From Sphingobium sp. CAP-1 (GTDB lineage Bacteria; Pseudomonadota; Alphaproteobacteria; Sphingomonadales; Sphingomonadaceae): a DNA stretch of 64,000 bases. Location: the NCBI RefSeq assembly GCF_009720145.1, contig NZ_CP046253.1, positions 682,001 through 746,000 of the forward strand, written 5' to 3'. The translations under genes and the position numbers were made by a program. Each line of letters starts with the position of its first letter. Within the stretch, counting starts at the first letter, position 1. The notes beneath the pieces are model-generated. The model worked only from the letters and a program-made list of their open reading frames with translations, had not been told where the DNA came from and ran no database searches. Below are positions 1 through 9,231 of this stretch, in pieces.

Positions 1-137
1 CGGGTATAATCACCCCAGGCCAGCACCCCGTTGGAGCCCAACACGACATAGCCAGCGAAAAGGAGCAGCAGCAGCAGCGCGATCGCAGGCCCAAAGGCCG
101 AGAACAGCAACAGACGAAGTTTAGCGATATGCGCCAT
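1..137 (-). CDS. ftsB: Septum formation initiator FtsB/DivIC family protein, partial
   Basis: The reverse strand reads MAHIAKLRLLLFSAFGP followed by a run of leucines forming one transmembrane helix, then the start of the periplasmic part before the window edge. FtsB-family proteins are small bitopic division proteins with an N-terminal membrane helix and a periplasmic coiled coil that bridges FtsL and FtsQ at the septum. Only about 45 residues are visible, so the coiled coil cannot be checked. Location just downstream of eno on the same strand matches the usual alphaproteobacterial eno-ftsB order and supports the call. Confidence 0.7.
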   Translation of the reverse strand, partial: MAHIAKLRLLLFSAFGPAIALLLLLLFAGYVVLGSNGVLAWGDYT

Positions 138-214
138 GGACCAGATGAATCACAGGAATCGACCAGCCGCAAGTGAAAAATCACTCACCTGCGGCCGGCC
201 GAGTCCATTGTCGG

Positions 215-1489
215 TTATCGGAAGATCGAACGGCCAGCATAGACCGCGATGTCGCCCAGTTCTTCCTCGATACGGATGAGCTGGTTATATTTGGCGAGCC
301 GGTCCGAACGGGCGAGCGATCCGGTCTTGATCTGACCGCAATTGGTGGCGACGGCGAGATCGGCGATGGTCGCGTCCTCTGTCTCGCCCGAACGATGCGA
401 CATGACCGCAGTGTAGCGCGAACGATGGGCCAGATCGACGGCGGCCAGCGTCTCCGTCAGCGTCCCGATCTGGTTGACCTTGACCAGCAGCGAATTGGCC
501 AGCCCCTTGCCGATGCCCATGGCGAGGCGCGCGGGGTTGGTGACGAACAGGTCGTCGCCGACCAGTTGCACCTTGTTGCCGATCTTGTCGGTCAGCGCCT
601 TCCAGCCCTCGAAATCATCCTCGCTCATGCCGTCCTCGATCGACTTGATCGGATAGTCGGCGCACAGAGCGGCCAGATAGTCCGCCATCTCGACCGGCGA
701 GAGCGACAGGCCTTCGCCCGAAATCTCATATTTGCCGTTCCTGAAGAATTCCGTCGCGGCGCAGTCCAGCGCCAGCACAACATCGTCGCCCGGCTTGTAG
801 CCCGCCTTCTCGACCGACAGCATGATGAAATCGAGCGCATCGCGAGTCGAGGCTATGTTGGGAGCAAAACCACCCTCATCGCCGACCGATGTCGCCAGCC
901 CCTTGTCGTGCAGACCCTTTTTGAGGGTGTGGAAGATTTCCGAACCGATCCGCACCGCGTCCGCGATGCTTTCCGCACCGACCGGCATGATCATGAATTC
1001 CTGGAAATCGATCGGATTGTCGGCATGTTCGCCGCCATTGATGATGTTCATCATCGGCACCGGCAGGACGTGCGACTGCACGCCGCCGACATAGCGATAA
1101 AGCGGCAGGCCGCGCGCATCGGCGGCTGCCTTGGCCACGGCGAGCGACACGCCCAGGATCGCGTTCGCGCCCAGGTTCGACTTGTTCTCGGTCCCGTCGA
1201 GCGCGATCATCGCGGCGTCGACTTCGCCCTGATCCTCAGCTTCGAAGCCCACCAGTTCGCCGGCGATCGTGTCGTTGACGGCAGCGACGGCGGCCAGCAC
1301 GCCCTTGCCCAGATATTTGCTTTTGTCGCCGTCACGCTTTTCGACCGCTTCATAGGCGCCGGTGGAGGCGCCCGACGGCACGGCGGCGCGGCCGAAGCTG
1401 CCATCTTCCAGCATGACATCGACTTCGACGGTGGGATTGCCCCGGCTGTCGAGGATCTGGCGGGCGTGAATGTCGAGAATGGCGGTCAT
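215..1489 (-). CDS. eno: Enolase (phosphopyruvate hydratase)
   Basis: Glycolytic enzyme converting 2-phosphoglycerate to phosphoenolpyruvate, also a component of RNA degradosomes in many bacteria. The 424-residue protein begins MTAILDIHARQILDSRGNP, the canonical enolase N-terminus, and near the C-terminus carries LLVKVNQIGTLTE and SHRSGETED, the active-site lysine loop and the conserved SHRSGE segment. The start at 1489 is preceded by AGGGAG at a normal distance; an open frame extends 53 codons further upstream but has no family similarity. It is followed by ftsB on the same strand. Confidence 0.98.
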   Translation of the reverse strand: MTAILDIHARQILDSRGNPTVEVDVMLEDGSFGRAAVPSGASTGAYEAVEKRDGDKSKYLGKGVLAAVAAVNDTIAGELVGFEAEDQGEVDAAMIALDGTENKSNLGANAILGVSLAVAKAAADARGLPLYRYVGGVQSHVLPVPMMNIINGGEHADNPIDFQEFMIMPVGAESIADAVRIGSEIFHTLKKGLHDKGLATSVGDEGGFAPNIASTRDALDFIMLSVEKAGYKPGDDVVLALDCAATEFFRNGKYEISGEGLSLSPVEMADYLAALCADYPIKSIEDGMSEDDFEGWKALTDKIGNKVQLVGDDLFVTNPARLAMGIGKGLANSLLVKVNQIGTLTETLAAVDLAHRSRYTAVMSHRSGETEDATIADLAVATNCGQIKTGSLARSDRLAKYNQLIRIEEELGDIAVYAGRSIFR

Positions 1490-1716
1490 GATCGCTCCCT
1501 GCGCTTGGCGTCGTAACGGCGGCCGGCGGCCTTCAATTCGCGCCCCGCTTAGCCAGCACCACCCGCATTGGCAATGCGAGGGCTTGCACCACGGGAAAAA
1601 ATGCCGATGTTCAAATGTAACGGCAACGGAACTGTAGGCCGCCGCCAAGCATTGGAGTCAGGAACCCGCTGCGACGCGCGGCTTCGATGCCGATACGAAA
1701 GGGAGACATAAGGACC

Positions 1717-2337
1717 ATGGCCGATACCCCGGAAACGCCGCCCGCCAAGCGCGGTCGCAAGCCTGCCGCCGTGAAGGCCAAGCCGGTCAAGGGGGCGGTG
1801 GCCGCCGCGCCCGCGCCGGTCAAGTCCGCCCCGGTGAAGAAGGCCGCGACGCGCAAGGCCGCCAGCCCCAAAAAGCCGGGCAATGGCGCCGCGTCGCATG
1901 GCTGGACCGCACAGATCGCACCGATCAGGGAGCAGGCGGAAAAGGCCGCGAAGGCCGCCGCCGACAAGCTGAACGCCGTCGACTGGAAGGCGCATATCGA
2001 TCCGATCAAGGAACAGGCTGGCAAGACCGCCAAGTCCGCCGCCGGCGTGGCCAAGGACAAGACCGGTTCCGCGATGCAGAGCCTGGCCAGGCTGATTTCC
2101 GACACCGCCGGCACGGTCGATGCCAAGCTCGGCCCGCAATATGGCGACTATGCGCGCCAGGCGGCGGAATCGGTGGCCGGCGCCGCCGACACGCTCGACA
2201 GCAAGGATGTCGACCAGTTGATGGTCGAAGCGCGCGACTTCGTGCGCAAGAGTCCGGCGGTCGCGATCGGCGCGGCAGCGGTGGTCGGCTATGTGCTGAT
2301 GCGCCTGGCCAAGGGTTCCGACGACGACAAGGCCTGA
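1717..2337 (+). CDS. Alanine/lysine-rich membrane-anchored protein, YqjD/ElaB-like
   Basis: A 206-residue protein. Residues 1-60 are rich in Ala, Lys and Pro (histone-tail-like); the middle has two similar segments containing PIREQAEKAAKAAADK and PIKEQAGKTAKSA, suggesting an internal duplication and amphipathic helices. One C-terminal transmembrane segment (AVAIGAAAVVGYVLM) ends in an acidic tail. This layout matches the DUF883 (YqjD/ElaB) type, which in E. coli are tail-anchored and ribosome-associated. The start at 1717 is chosen over 1687 because GGGAGA and AAGG lie just upstream. It is first of four adjacent small membrane-protein genes. Exact family assignment is inference. Confidence 0.6.
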   Translation: MADTPETPPAKRGRKPAAVKAKPVKGAVAAAPAPVKSAPVKKAATRKAASPKKPGNGAASHGWTAQIAPIREQAEKAAKAAADKLNAVDWKAHIDPIKEQAGKTAKSAAGVAKDKTGSAMQSLARLISDTAGTVDAKLGPQYGDYARQAAESVAGAADTLDSKDVDQLMVEARDFVRKSPAVAIGAAAVVGYVLMRLAKGSDDDKA

Positions 2338-2391
2338 CGCCCGGTCCATTTCCACCGACGCACAGGCCCGCAAGGCGGGGCGGAGGATCAT

Positions 2392-2799
2392 TTGACAGAC
2401 GAGCCAGCGGAAACGGCGGTGACGCCGCAGGCCGACGGGCAGCCGGATGCCGCGCCTGGTGGCGCCGCCCATCCCGATGACGGTATGAAGGAGGTGCTGA
2501 CGCGCCTTTACGCCGATGGCCGCGCCTATGCCGCCGCCGAAGCGGAAAAGCAGAAGCTGCGCGCCGGCATCGCCGCGATCGGGGTCCGCAATGCCGCGAT
2601 ATTGGGCGGCGCGGCGCTGGTCCTGCTGTTCGCCAGCGTGATTGCCCTGCTGGTCGGGCTGATCCTTGCCCTGGCGCAAAGCATCGCGCCGATCTGGGCG
2701 ACCCTGATCGTGGTCGGGGGCGCGATCCTCGTCGCGCTGCTGCTGCTGCTGCTGGCGAAGGGCTGCATCAACCGTATGACGAAAGCGATCAGGTCATGA
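2392..2799 (+). CDS. Phage-holin-superfamily (YqjE-like, Holin-X) membrane protein
   Basis: A 135-residue protein with an acidic soluble N-terminus, an amphipathic stretch (LTRLYADGRAYAAAEAEKQK) and two adjacent transmembrane helices (about residues 70-95 and 100-123). This is the Pfam Phage_holin_3_6 / YqjE layout; despite the name, such proteins are not tied to phages when found in this context. The start is a TTG at 2392 with a strong GGAGG six bases upstream and no alternative ATG. Its stop overlaps the next gene by four bases, indicating translational coupling. Confidence 0.75.
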   Translation: MTDEPAETAVTPQADGQPDAAPGGAAHPDDGMKEVLTRLYADGRAYAAAEAEKQKLRAGIAAIGVRNAAILGGAALVLLFASVIALLVGLILALAQSIAPIWATLIVVGGAILVALLLLLLAKGCINRMTKAIRS

Positions 2800-3119
2800 G
2801 CCGGGAAACCGCCTATCGTCAGGCCATCACCCGTGCCGACGCGGCCCGCGCGCAATTTCTGGCCAGCGCGCAGGCGGCCAGGGTGCGCATCGCCCCCGCC
2901 CGCCTCAAGCAGGATGCCAAAGACGGAATCAGCGCCGCCGCCCTGAACGGCGTAGCGCAGGTGGCGGCGCAGGTACGGCAACGCCCCGTCGCAATCGGCG
3001 CAGCGGCCGGCGCGTTCCTGCTCTTTCTGGCGCGCCGTCCGCTGGCGGCACTTTTCGGCCGGCTATACGTTCGCTTCACGCACAAAGACTCAGAAATTTC
3101 GGAGACTGACGATGGCTGA
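2796..3119 (+). CDS. Small membrane-associated protein, YqjK-like position
   Basis: A 107-residue protein of unknown function. It has an amphipathic Ala/Arg-rich helix (residues 1-65), then a short hydrophobic segment (RPVAIGAAAGAFLLFLA) and a basic tail. The ATG overlaps the previous stop (ATGA), and its own end overlaps the following gene by eight bases, so it belongs to the same operon. In E. coli the equivalent slot after yqjE is occupied by YqjK, also small and basic; similarity here is of size and layout only. Confidence 0.6.
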   Translation: MSRETAYRQAITRADAARAQFLASAQAARVRIAPARLKQDAKDGISAAALNGVAQVAAQVRQRPVAIGAAAGAFLLFLARRPLAALFGRLYVRFTHKDSEISETDDG

Positions 3120-3687
3120 TATCCGCGCCCAACTGACCCGCGTTCGCGAGGCCGCCAATGATGCGGCGGTCAGCGCGACCGACCGGATCAGGGATACCAC
3201 CGAAAAGGCGCGCGAAGGCGCCGGCGACCTGATCCAGACCAGCCGCGACAAGGCGAACGAGGCCTATGGCGACGCCAGGGACAAGACCCAGCGCGTTGCC
3301 GCCCGCGCCAACGAGATCGTGCAGGAACATCCGATCGCCGCCGTTGCCGGTGCGGTCGCCGTCGGTGCGGTCGTCGCCTGGATGTTCCCCAAGAGCCGCC
3401 GGGTCATGAAGGCGCTTCCGGGCCTCGCCGCCACCGCCGGCGCGAAGGTTGTGGAAGCCGCCATTGCCGCCCGCACCGCCGCGGCCGAAAGCGCCGAGAC
3501 GGTCAGGCAGGGCGCCAGCACCGCGCTCCATACGGCGGGCGATGTCGCGTCCAGCGCCAGAGAAACCGTCGCGTCGGCCGAACTGCCGGCCAAGGCATCG
3601 AAACTGGCGGATGATGTCGCCGCGCTCGTCGCCGCCAAGGTCGATGCGCTGGGCGAGGCAATCAAGGCACGATTGCCGAAAAACTAA
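3112..3687 (+). CDS. DUF883-like (YqjD/ElaB) membrane-anchored protein
   Basis: A 191-residue protein. Its N-terminal 75 residues form a charged amphipathic helix (RIRDTTEKAREGAGDLIQTS), followed by QEHPIAAVAGAVAVGAVVAW, a glycine-zipper transmembrane segment preceded by the E-HP motif typical of DUF883 proteins, then FPKSRR. Unusually for the family, about 90 more residues of Ala-rich amphipathic helix follow the membrane segment. It is fourth in the overlapping set beginning at 1717. By analogy with E. coli YqjD/ElaB it may bind ribosomes at the membrane in stationary phase; that is inference. Confidence 0.65.
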   Translation: MADIRAQLTRVREAANDAAVSATDRIRDTTEKAREGAGDLIQTSRDKANEAYGDARDKTQRVAARANEIVQEHPIAAVAGAVAVGAVVAWMFPKSRRVMKALPGLAATAGAKVVEAAIAARTAAAESAETVRQGASTALHTAGDVASSARETVASAELPAKASKLADDVAALVAAKVDALGEAIKARLPKN

Positions 3688-3792
3688 TCGCGATTGCGGG
3701 AATCGCAATCGATGCGCGACCCCGCGCTCCTTGGCTGATGGCGGACGCAATGCTAAAGCCCCGCTATCAGCCAAAGGAGAAAATATAAAACC

Positions 3793-4014
3793 ATGAGCAA
3801 AATGCATCTGGTGATGGGTGGTCGCGTTACTGACCCGCAGACTCTCGAATTTCAGGATCTGAGCAAGGTCGATCTGGTCGGCGTGTTCCCCGATTATGCC
3901 TCCGCCGAAAAGGCTTGGCGCGGCGCCGCGCAGCGCACCGTCGACGACGCCGAAATGCGCTATGTCATCGTCCACCTGCACCGCCTGCTGGAACCGGAGC
4001 TGCCGGGCGCCTGA
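3793..4014 (+). CDS. DUF4170 domain-containing protein
   Basis: A 73-residue soluble protein beginning MSKMHLVMGGRVTDPQTLEF and ending with HLHRLLEPE. This compact alpha/beta sequence, with WRGAAQRTVDDAEMRY in the middle, matches the DUF4170 family of short alphaproteobacterial proteins of unknown function. An AAAGGAG lies 14 bases before the ATG. It is followed directly by a palindromic repeat and a convergent rhomboid gene. Confidence 0.8.
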   Translation: MSKMHLVMGGRVTDPQTLEFQDLSKVDLVGVFPDYASAEKAWRGAAQRTVDDAEMRYVIVHLHRLLEPELPGA

Positions 4015-4020
4015 CGATTT

Positions 4021-4089
4021 CGTCATTGCGGGCGAAACGAAGCAAACCATTGTAGCATCATGGATTGCTTCGCTTCGCCCGCAATGACG
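4021..4089. repeat. Palindromic intergenic repeat, family A
   Basis: An inverted repeat with 25-base arms at 4021-4045 and 4065-4089, starting CGTCATTGCGGGCGAA. Each arm can form its own small hairpin (TTGC with GCAA), so the unit looks like two inverted REP hairpins, a BIME-like arrangement. It lies between two convergent genes and could also act as a bidirectional terminator. Repeats with this sequence are common in sphingomonads; that statement is from memory. Confidence 0.85.
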
Positions 4090-4112
4090 CCGTTAGTGAA
4101 ATTCAACGGCGA

Positions 4113-4772
4113 TCAATGCACCGCGCGCGGCTTCTTGCGAAACCGCCAGCGCAACAGCGGCCGGGTCAGCGCCAGCCCAGCCAGGAAGCCGCCGATTGGT
4201 GCGGCGATTGCGATCTGGCCAAGGCCGGTCACACCGCCTGACATAGCGACCCCGATCATCAACTGAATCCCGACCCACGCCGCCGCCAGCCACAACACCC
4301 GCACCAGATTGGCCGACAACGGTCCCACCCTGCGCACCTGCTGCTGGCTGTAGAGCAGCGCATAGGTGGCGAGGATCGCGGAAATCGCGCCGCTCGCCCC
4401 GACCATCGGATTGGTCGAGGCCGGGTCCACCACCCATTGCGCCAGACAGGCGGCATAGGCGCCCACGCCATATAGCAACAGCGTCCCGCCCCACCCCAGT
4501 ACATGCTCCACCTGGCGCCCGGAAAAGAGCAGCATCAGCATGTTGAAGGCAATGTGGAGCCAACCGGCATGGATCAGCGTGCAACTGAGCGGCGTCAGCC
4601 ACACCGGCATCGCCGCCATGCCGTTGAGCAGGGCCGGATCGCCCACACGCGCGGGGATGAAGCCGCCCAGAATCGCGGCGTCCTCAACCCTGCCAGTCAG
4701 GACAAGGATCAGGAAAGCGACGACATTCATCGCCGCGATCCCGTTGGTCAGTCGGCCAGCGGGCAGGCGCAC
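4113..4772 (-). CDS. Rhomboid family intramembrane protein, catalytic His replaced by Pro
   Basis: A 219-residue, six-helix membrane protein with clear rhomboid architecture: HIAFNM (H73, N77) in the second helix and GASGAI with nucleophile S127 in the fourth. In the last core helix, where proteases have A-H-x-G-G, this protein reads A191-P192-I-G-G-F-L-A-G, so the catalytic histidine is proline. A Ser-His dyad protease should therefore be inactive, making this an iRhom-like pseudoprotease, unless the base call is wrong. It lies six bases downstream of greA on the same strand, probably co-transcribed. Confidence 0.85.
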   Translation of the reverse strand: MRLPAGRLTNGIAAMNVVAFLILVLTGRVEDAAILGGFIPARVGDPALLNGMAAMPVWLTPLSCTLIHAGWLHIAFNMLMLLFSGRQVEHVLGWGGTLLLYGVGAYAACLAQWVVDPASTNPMVGASGAISAILATYALLYSQQQVRRVGPLSANLVRVLWLAAAWVGIQLMIGVAMSGGVTGLGQIAIAAPIGGFLAGLALTRPLLRWRFRKKPRAVH

Positions 4773-4777
4773 GGCGA

Positions 4778-5254
4778 TCAGATGAACTGGATCTTGTCGA
4801 CCAGGTAGAATTTGTCGCCCGACGGGACCGACACTTCGACCTCATCACCGACCTCGCGGCTGATCAGCGCCCTGCCCAGCGGGCTATTATAGCTGATCAT
4901 GCCCAGCTTCGCATCCGCTTCGGCCTGACCCACGATCTGATATTTGATCGGCTTGTCGTCCTCGTCCAGCAGGGTCACGGTCGCGCCGAACACGATCTTG
5001 CTGCCCGACAAGGTGGTCGGATCGATGATCTGCGCGCGCGACAGCTTGTCCTCCAGATCGTTGATCGTCGCTTCGACCTGGCCCTGCCGTTCCTTGGCGG
5101 CGTGATATTCGGCATTTTCCGACAGATCGCCGTGCGCGCGGGCTTCCTCGATCGCGTCCACGATCAGCGGACGCTCGGCCTTGAGCTCGCGGAGCTGGGC
5201 GTTGAGCTTGTCATAGCCCGCCTGCAGCATCGGCATCTTCTCGACGGTCGCCAT
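4778..5254 (-). CDS. greA: Transcription elongation factor GreA
   Basis: A 158-residue protein with the N-terminal antiparallel coiled coil (MLQAGYDKLNAQLRELK through the acidic tip motif DLSENAEYHAAKERQ) and the C-terminal FKBP-like domain (SPLGRALISREVGDEVEV). GreA binds the RNA polymerase secondary channel and stimulates transcript cleavage to rescue backtracked complexes. The conserved tip acidic residues D and E of GDLSEN are present. It lies downstream of carB and upstream of the rhomboid gene, all on the minus strand. Confidence 0.97.
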   Translation of the reverse strand: MATVEKMPMLQAGYDKLNAQLRELKAERPLIVDAIEEARAHGDLSENAEYHAAKERQGQVEATINDLEDKLSRAQIIDPTTLSGSKIVFGATVTLLDEDDKPIKYQIVGQAEADAKLGMISYNSPLGRALISREVGDEVEVSVPSGDKFYLVDKIQFI

Positions 5255-5333
5255 TCTACAAATCCTTCGTCAAAACTTCCCTTTGGCGGCTCCGACCATG
5301 GAGCCGCCCCGCAGCGTCATTCCTGTGCTGGGA

Positions 5334-8300
5334 TCAAGCGTGCGACTGGGGATAATAGGACTGGAGCGAACGCACTTCAAGGGCATGGCCCCGCAGCGCC
5401 TCGATCGCATCCGCCGCGGCGACGCTGGCGGCGGCCGTGGTGAAGCTGGCGATCTTGGCCCGCAGCGCCGACGTGCGGATCGCCTTGCTGTCCTTCAGCG
5501 ACTGCCAGCCTTCGGTGGTGTTGAAGATCAGTTGCACGTCGCCATCGGTGATCCGGTCGACGATATGCGGTCGCCCTTCGGCCACCTTGTTCACCGTTTC
5601 CACGGCGATGCCCTGTTCCGCCAGATATTTGGCGGTACCGCCGGTGGCAATGATGGTGAAGCCCATGCCCGCCAGCTTCTGCACCGCCGGCAGGATGACC
5701 GGCTTGTCGCTGTCCTTGACCGACACGAACACCGTGCCTTGCGTCGGCAACATCGTGCCTGCGCCGATCTGCGCCTTGGCGAAGGCGGTCGCGAAATCGC
5801 TGTCGATGCCCATGACTTCGCCGGTGCTTTTCATTTCAGGCGACAGAACCGGATCGACGCCGGGGAAGCGGTTGAACGGGAACACCGCTTCCTTGACCGC
5901 GACATGGGCAATCGCATTGCGGTCGATCAGCGGCAGATCCTTCAGCTTTTCACCCGCCATCACGCGCGACGCGATCTTGGCGATGGGCGTGCCGATCGCC
6001 TTGGCGACGAAGGGTACCGTGCGGCTGGCCCGCGGATTGACTTCGATCAGATAGACGGTGTCGTCCTTGACCGCGAACTGGATGTTCATCAGGCCGCGCA
6101 CCGACAACGCGCGGGCGAGAATTTCGGTCTGCCGTTCGATTTCCGCGATGATCGCGGCGGACAGGCTGTAAGGCGGCAGCGAGCAGGCGCTGTCACCCGA
6201 ATGGACGCCAGCCTCCTCGATATGCTGCAACACGCCGGCCACGACCACATCGTCGCCGTCGCACAGCGCATCGACATCCACTTCCACGGCATCGCGCAGA
6301 TACTGGTCGATCAGCACCGGGGAATCGCCCGACACCTGAACGGCGGTGGTGATATATTCTTCCAGTTGCGCCTGGCCGTCGACAATCTCCATCGCCCGGC
6401 CGCCCAGCACATAGGAAGGACGCATCAGCACCGGATAGCCGATGCGGTTGGCGACCGCGATCGCCTCTTCCCGGCTGCGGGCGATGCCGTTGGCCGGCTG
6501 GCGCAGCTTGAGCCTGTCGATCAGCGCGGCGAAGCGCTCGCGATCCTCGGCCAGGTCGATCGCGTCGGGACTGGTGCCCAGGATCGGCACGCCGGCATCC
6601 TCCAGCGCCTGCGCCAGCTTCAGCGGGGTCTGCCCGCCAAACTGCACCAGCACGCCCGCCAGCGTCCCCTGCGACATTTCGACGGCCAGGATTTCCAGCA
6701 CATCCTCGGCCGTCAGCGGCTCGAAATAGAGGCGGTCGGACGTGTCATAGTCGGTCGACACGGTTTCCGGGTTGCAGTTGACCATGATCGTCTCATAGCC
6801 GGCCTCGCTCAGCGCGAAGCAGGCATGGACGCAGCAATAGTCGAACTCGATGCCCTGCCCGATACGGTTCGGGCCACCGCCCAGGATGACCACTTTCTTG
6901 CGGTCGCTGGGCTGCGCCTCATTCTCCGCCTCGCCGAAGATCGGCGCTTCATAGGTGGAGTACATATAGGGCGTCCTGGCCTCGAACTCGGCGGCGCAGG
7001 TGTCGATGCGCTTGAACACCGGGCGCACGCCCAGACGATGGCGCAGCGCGCGCACTTCATCCTCGGTCACACCGCCGGTCATCGCCTTGACCGCTTCGTG
7101 GATCAGGCCCGACCCACGCGCGATGCCGCGTTCCATGCCGCGCAGATTGACGGACTTGAGCGCCAGCCAGGCGAGGCGCTTGTCAGAAAAGCCCATGGAC
7201 TTCAGGCGGCGCATCCCGTCCGCATCCTGCGGCAGGCCGTTGGCCAGAACCTCGCCCTCGGCATCCACGATTTCCTTGATCCGCTCCAGGAACCAGGGGT
7301 CGAACTTGGCGATCGCGTGGATTTCCTGAACGCTCAGCCCTTCGCGCAATGCCTGCGCCGCGACCAGCAACCGATCGGGCGTCGCTGCGGCAAGCGCCGC
7401 GATGATATCGTCCCTGGGGGCGCCGACCAGATGGTCGACCTGATTGAAGCCGGACAGACCGGTTTCCAGACCCCGCAGCGCCTTCTGCATCGATTCATGG
7501 ATGTTGCGGCCGATCGCCATGACTTCGCCGACCGACTTCATGGCGGTTCCGAGCAGCGGTTCCGCGCCCTTGAACTTTTCGAAGGCGAAACGCGGGATCT
7601 TGGTCACGACATAGTCGATCGTCGGTTCGAACGACGCCGGCGTCGCGCCGGTAATGTCATTCTCGATCTCGTCCAGCGTATAGCCCACCGCCAGCTTGGC
7701 CGCGACCTTGGCGATCGGGAAGCCAGTCGCCTTCGACGCCAGCGCCGAGGAACGCGACACGCGCGGGTTCATCTCGATCACGATCAGGCGGCCGTCCTTC
7801 GGATTGACCGAGAACTGCACGTTCGACCCGCCGGTTTCCACGCCGATTTCACGCAGCACCGCGATGCTCGCGTTGCGCATGATCTGATATTCCTTGTCGG
7901 TAAGCGTCAGCGCCGGCGCGACGGTGATGGAGTCGCCGGTATGGACGCCCATCGGATCGACATTCTCGATCGAGCAGATGATGATGGCGTTGTCGTTGCG
8001 ATCCCGCACGACCTCCATCTCATATTCCTTCCAGCCGATCAGCGATTCCTCGATCAGCACCTCGGTCGTGGGCGAGGCATCCAGCCCCCGCGCACGATGT
8101 TGACGAACTCGTCGCGATTATAGGCGATGCCGCCGCCGGTGCCGCCCATGGTGAAGCTGGGCCGGATGATCGCGGGCAAGCCGACGAATTCCAGCGCCGC
8201 CATCGCCTCTTCCATCGTGTGGGCGATGCGCGAACGGGCGGATTCCAGCCCGATCTTGTCCATGGCGTCGCGGAACTTGATCCGGTCCTCCGCCTTGTCG

Positions 8301-8668
8301 ATCGCTTCGGCGTCGGCGCCGATCATCTGCACGCCGAACTTTTCCAGCGTGCCGTCGTTGAACAGCGCCAGCGCCGTATTCAGCGCCGTCTGCCCGCCCA
8401 TCGTCGGCAGCACCGCGTCCGGCCGCTCCTTCTCGATGATCTTCGCCACGATTTCGGGCGTGATCGGCTCGACATAGGTGGCGTCGGCAAATTCCGGGTC
8501 GGTCATGATCGTGGCCGGGTTGGAATTGACCAGGATGATGCGATAGCCCTCTTCCTTGAGCGCCTTCACCGCCTGCGTGCCCGAATAATCGAACTCGCAC
8601 GCCTGGCCGATGATGATCGGACCAGCGCCGATGATGAGGATGGAGGAGATGTCGGTGCGTTTGGGCAT
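5334..8668 (-). CDS. carB: Carbamoyl-phosphate synthase large subunit, interrupted by a one-base frameshift
   Basis: Makes carbamoyl phosphate from bicarbonate, ATP and ammonia delivered by CarA, feeding pyrimidine and arginine synthesis. The N-terminal piece (8054-8668, MPKRTDISSILIIGAGPIII) and the long remainder (5334-8060, starting near LIEESLIGWKEYEMEV) together give the expected roughly 1110 residues with both ATP-grasp halves and the allosteric domain. They are in different frames: the break lies at a five-C run on the plus strand (8085-8089), just after the GGTGGG loop of the first ATP-grasp. Adding one base restores the family sequence (GLDASPTTEVLIEESL). A sequencing error is likely because the enzyme is normally essential without supplements. 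Confidence 0.93.
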
Positions 8669-9231
8669 TATTTGGCCTCTGGTTCGGAGTTAGGGGTCAT
8701 CTCGTGAAGCATCTGATTATTTACTTCGAGCGCAGATGCGATACGCGGCCAAGATTTCCACGCTTCAACGATTATGTTGTCTCTTTGGATGAAGCCATCT
8801 GCTGCATAAGCTGTCGTCTGAATATCAGTTTCAGCAATCTTGAACCCAATTGACTTAGCAATTTCAAATATCATCCGGGTTTGCTTCGCCACAGACTTCG
8901 CGATTACCCGCTCTTGATTTTCAGGTGAAGGAACTAACTGGACAGCTTCGATAAACTCTCGATATGCGTCTAAAACAGCGCGTTTTCCTGCAAACTCGAC
9001 TGGGATCAAATTTACCGCTGCGGAATAGTTTGGATCGCCAACAAGGTGCCTCGTCGTCAAAAGCTGACGTAAAATTATCAGCTTTTGATCCCGATCCCTT
9101 CGCCTATTTTCAATCCACAGTGATATGAGAACCGCAATAATCGGCCCAACAATGACGCCAACTAGCGTCAGCCATTCGTAAGGTTGCAGCCCCCACAATT
9201 GAGGGAGGATGCTAGGAGCTTTCTCAGTCAA
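8668..9231 (-). CDS. DUF6680-like membrane protein, AT-richer than its neighbours
   Basis: A protein of about 187 residues: one N-terminal transmembrane helix (EWLTLVGVIVGPIIAVLISLW), then ENRRRDRDQKLIILRQLLTTR and a helical cytoplasmic domain containing VEFAGKRAVLDAYREF. This resembles the DUF6680 family of unknown function, but I cannot confirm it. The proposed start is a TTG at 9231 overlapping the rraB stop; an ATG at 9258 in the same frame is possible. Its TAA shares a base with the carB ATG. Base composition is visibly lower in G+C with rarer codons (ATA, TTA), suggesting acquisition into the car operon. Confidence 0.6.
   Translation of the reverse strand: MTEKAPSILPQLWGLQPYEWLTLVGVIVGPIIAVLISLWIENRRRDRDQKLIILRQLLTTRHLVGDPNYSAAVNLIPVEFAGKRAVLDAYREFIEAVQLVPSPENQERVIAKSVAKQTRMIFEIAKSIGFKIAETDIQTTAYAADGFIQRDNIIVEAWKSWPRIASALEVNNQMLHEMTPNSEPEAK

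Noticed and set aside
1626..1660. GGAAC near 1628 as an EcfG general-stress promoter for the gene at 1717
   Set aside because: No GTT-type -10 element occurs at the required spacing.
2392..2799. A phage holin gene, suggesting a prophage
   Set aside because: The protein is of the YqjE/Holin-X type, sits in a yqj-like gene set, and no other phage gene is present.
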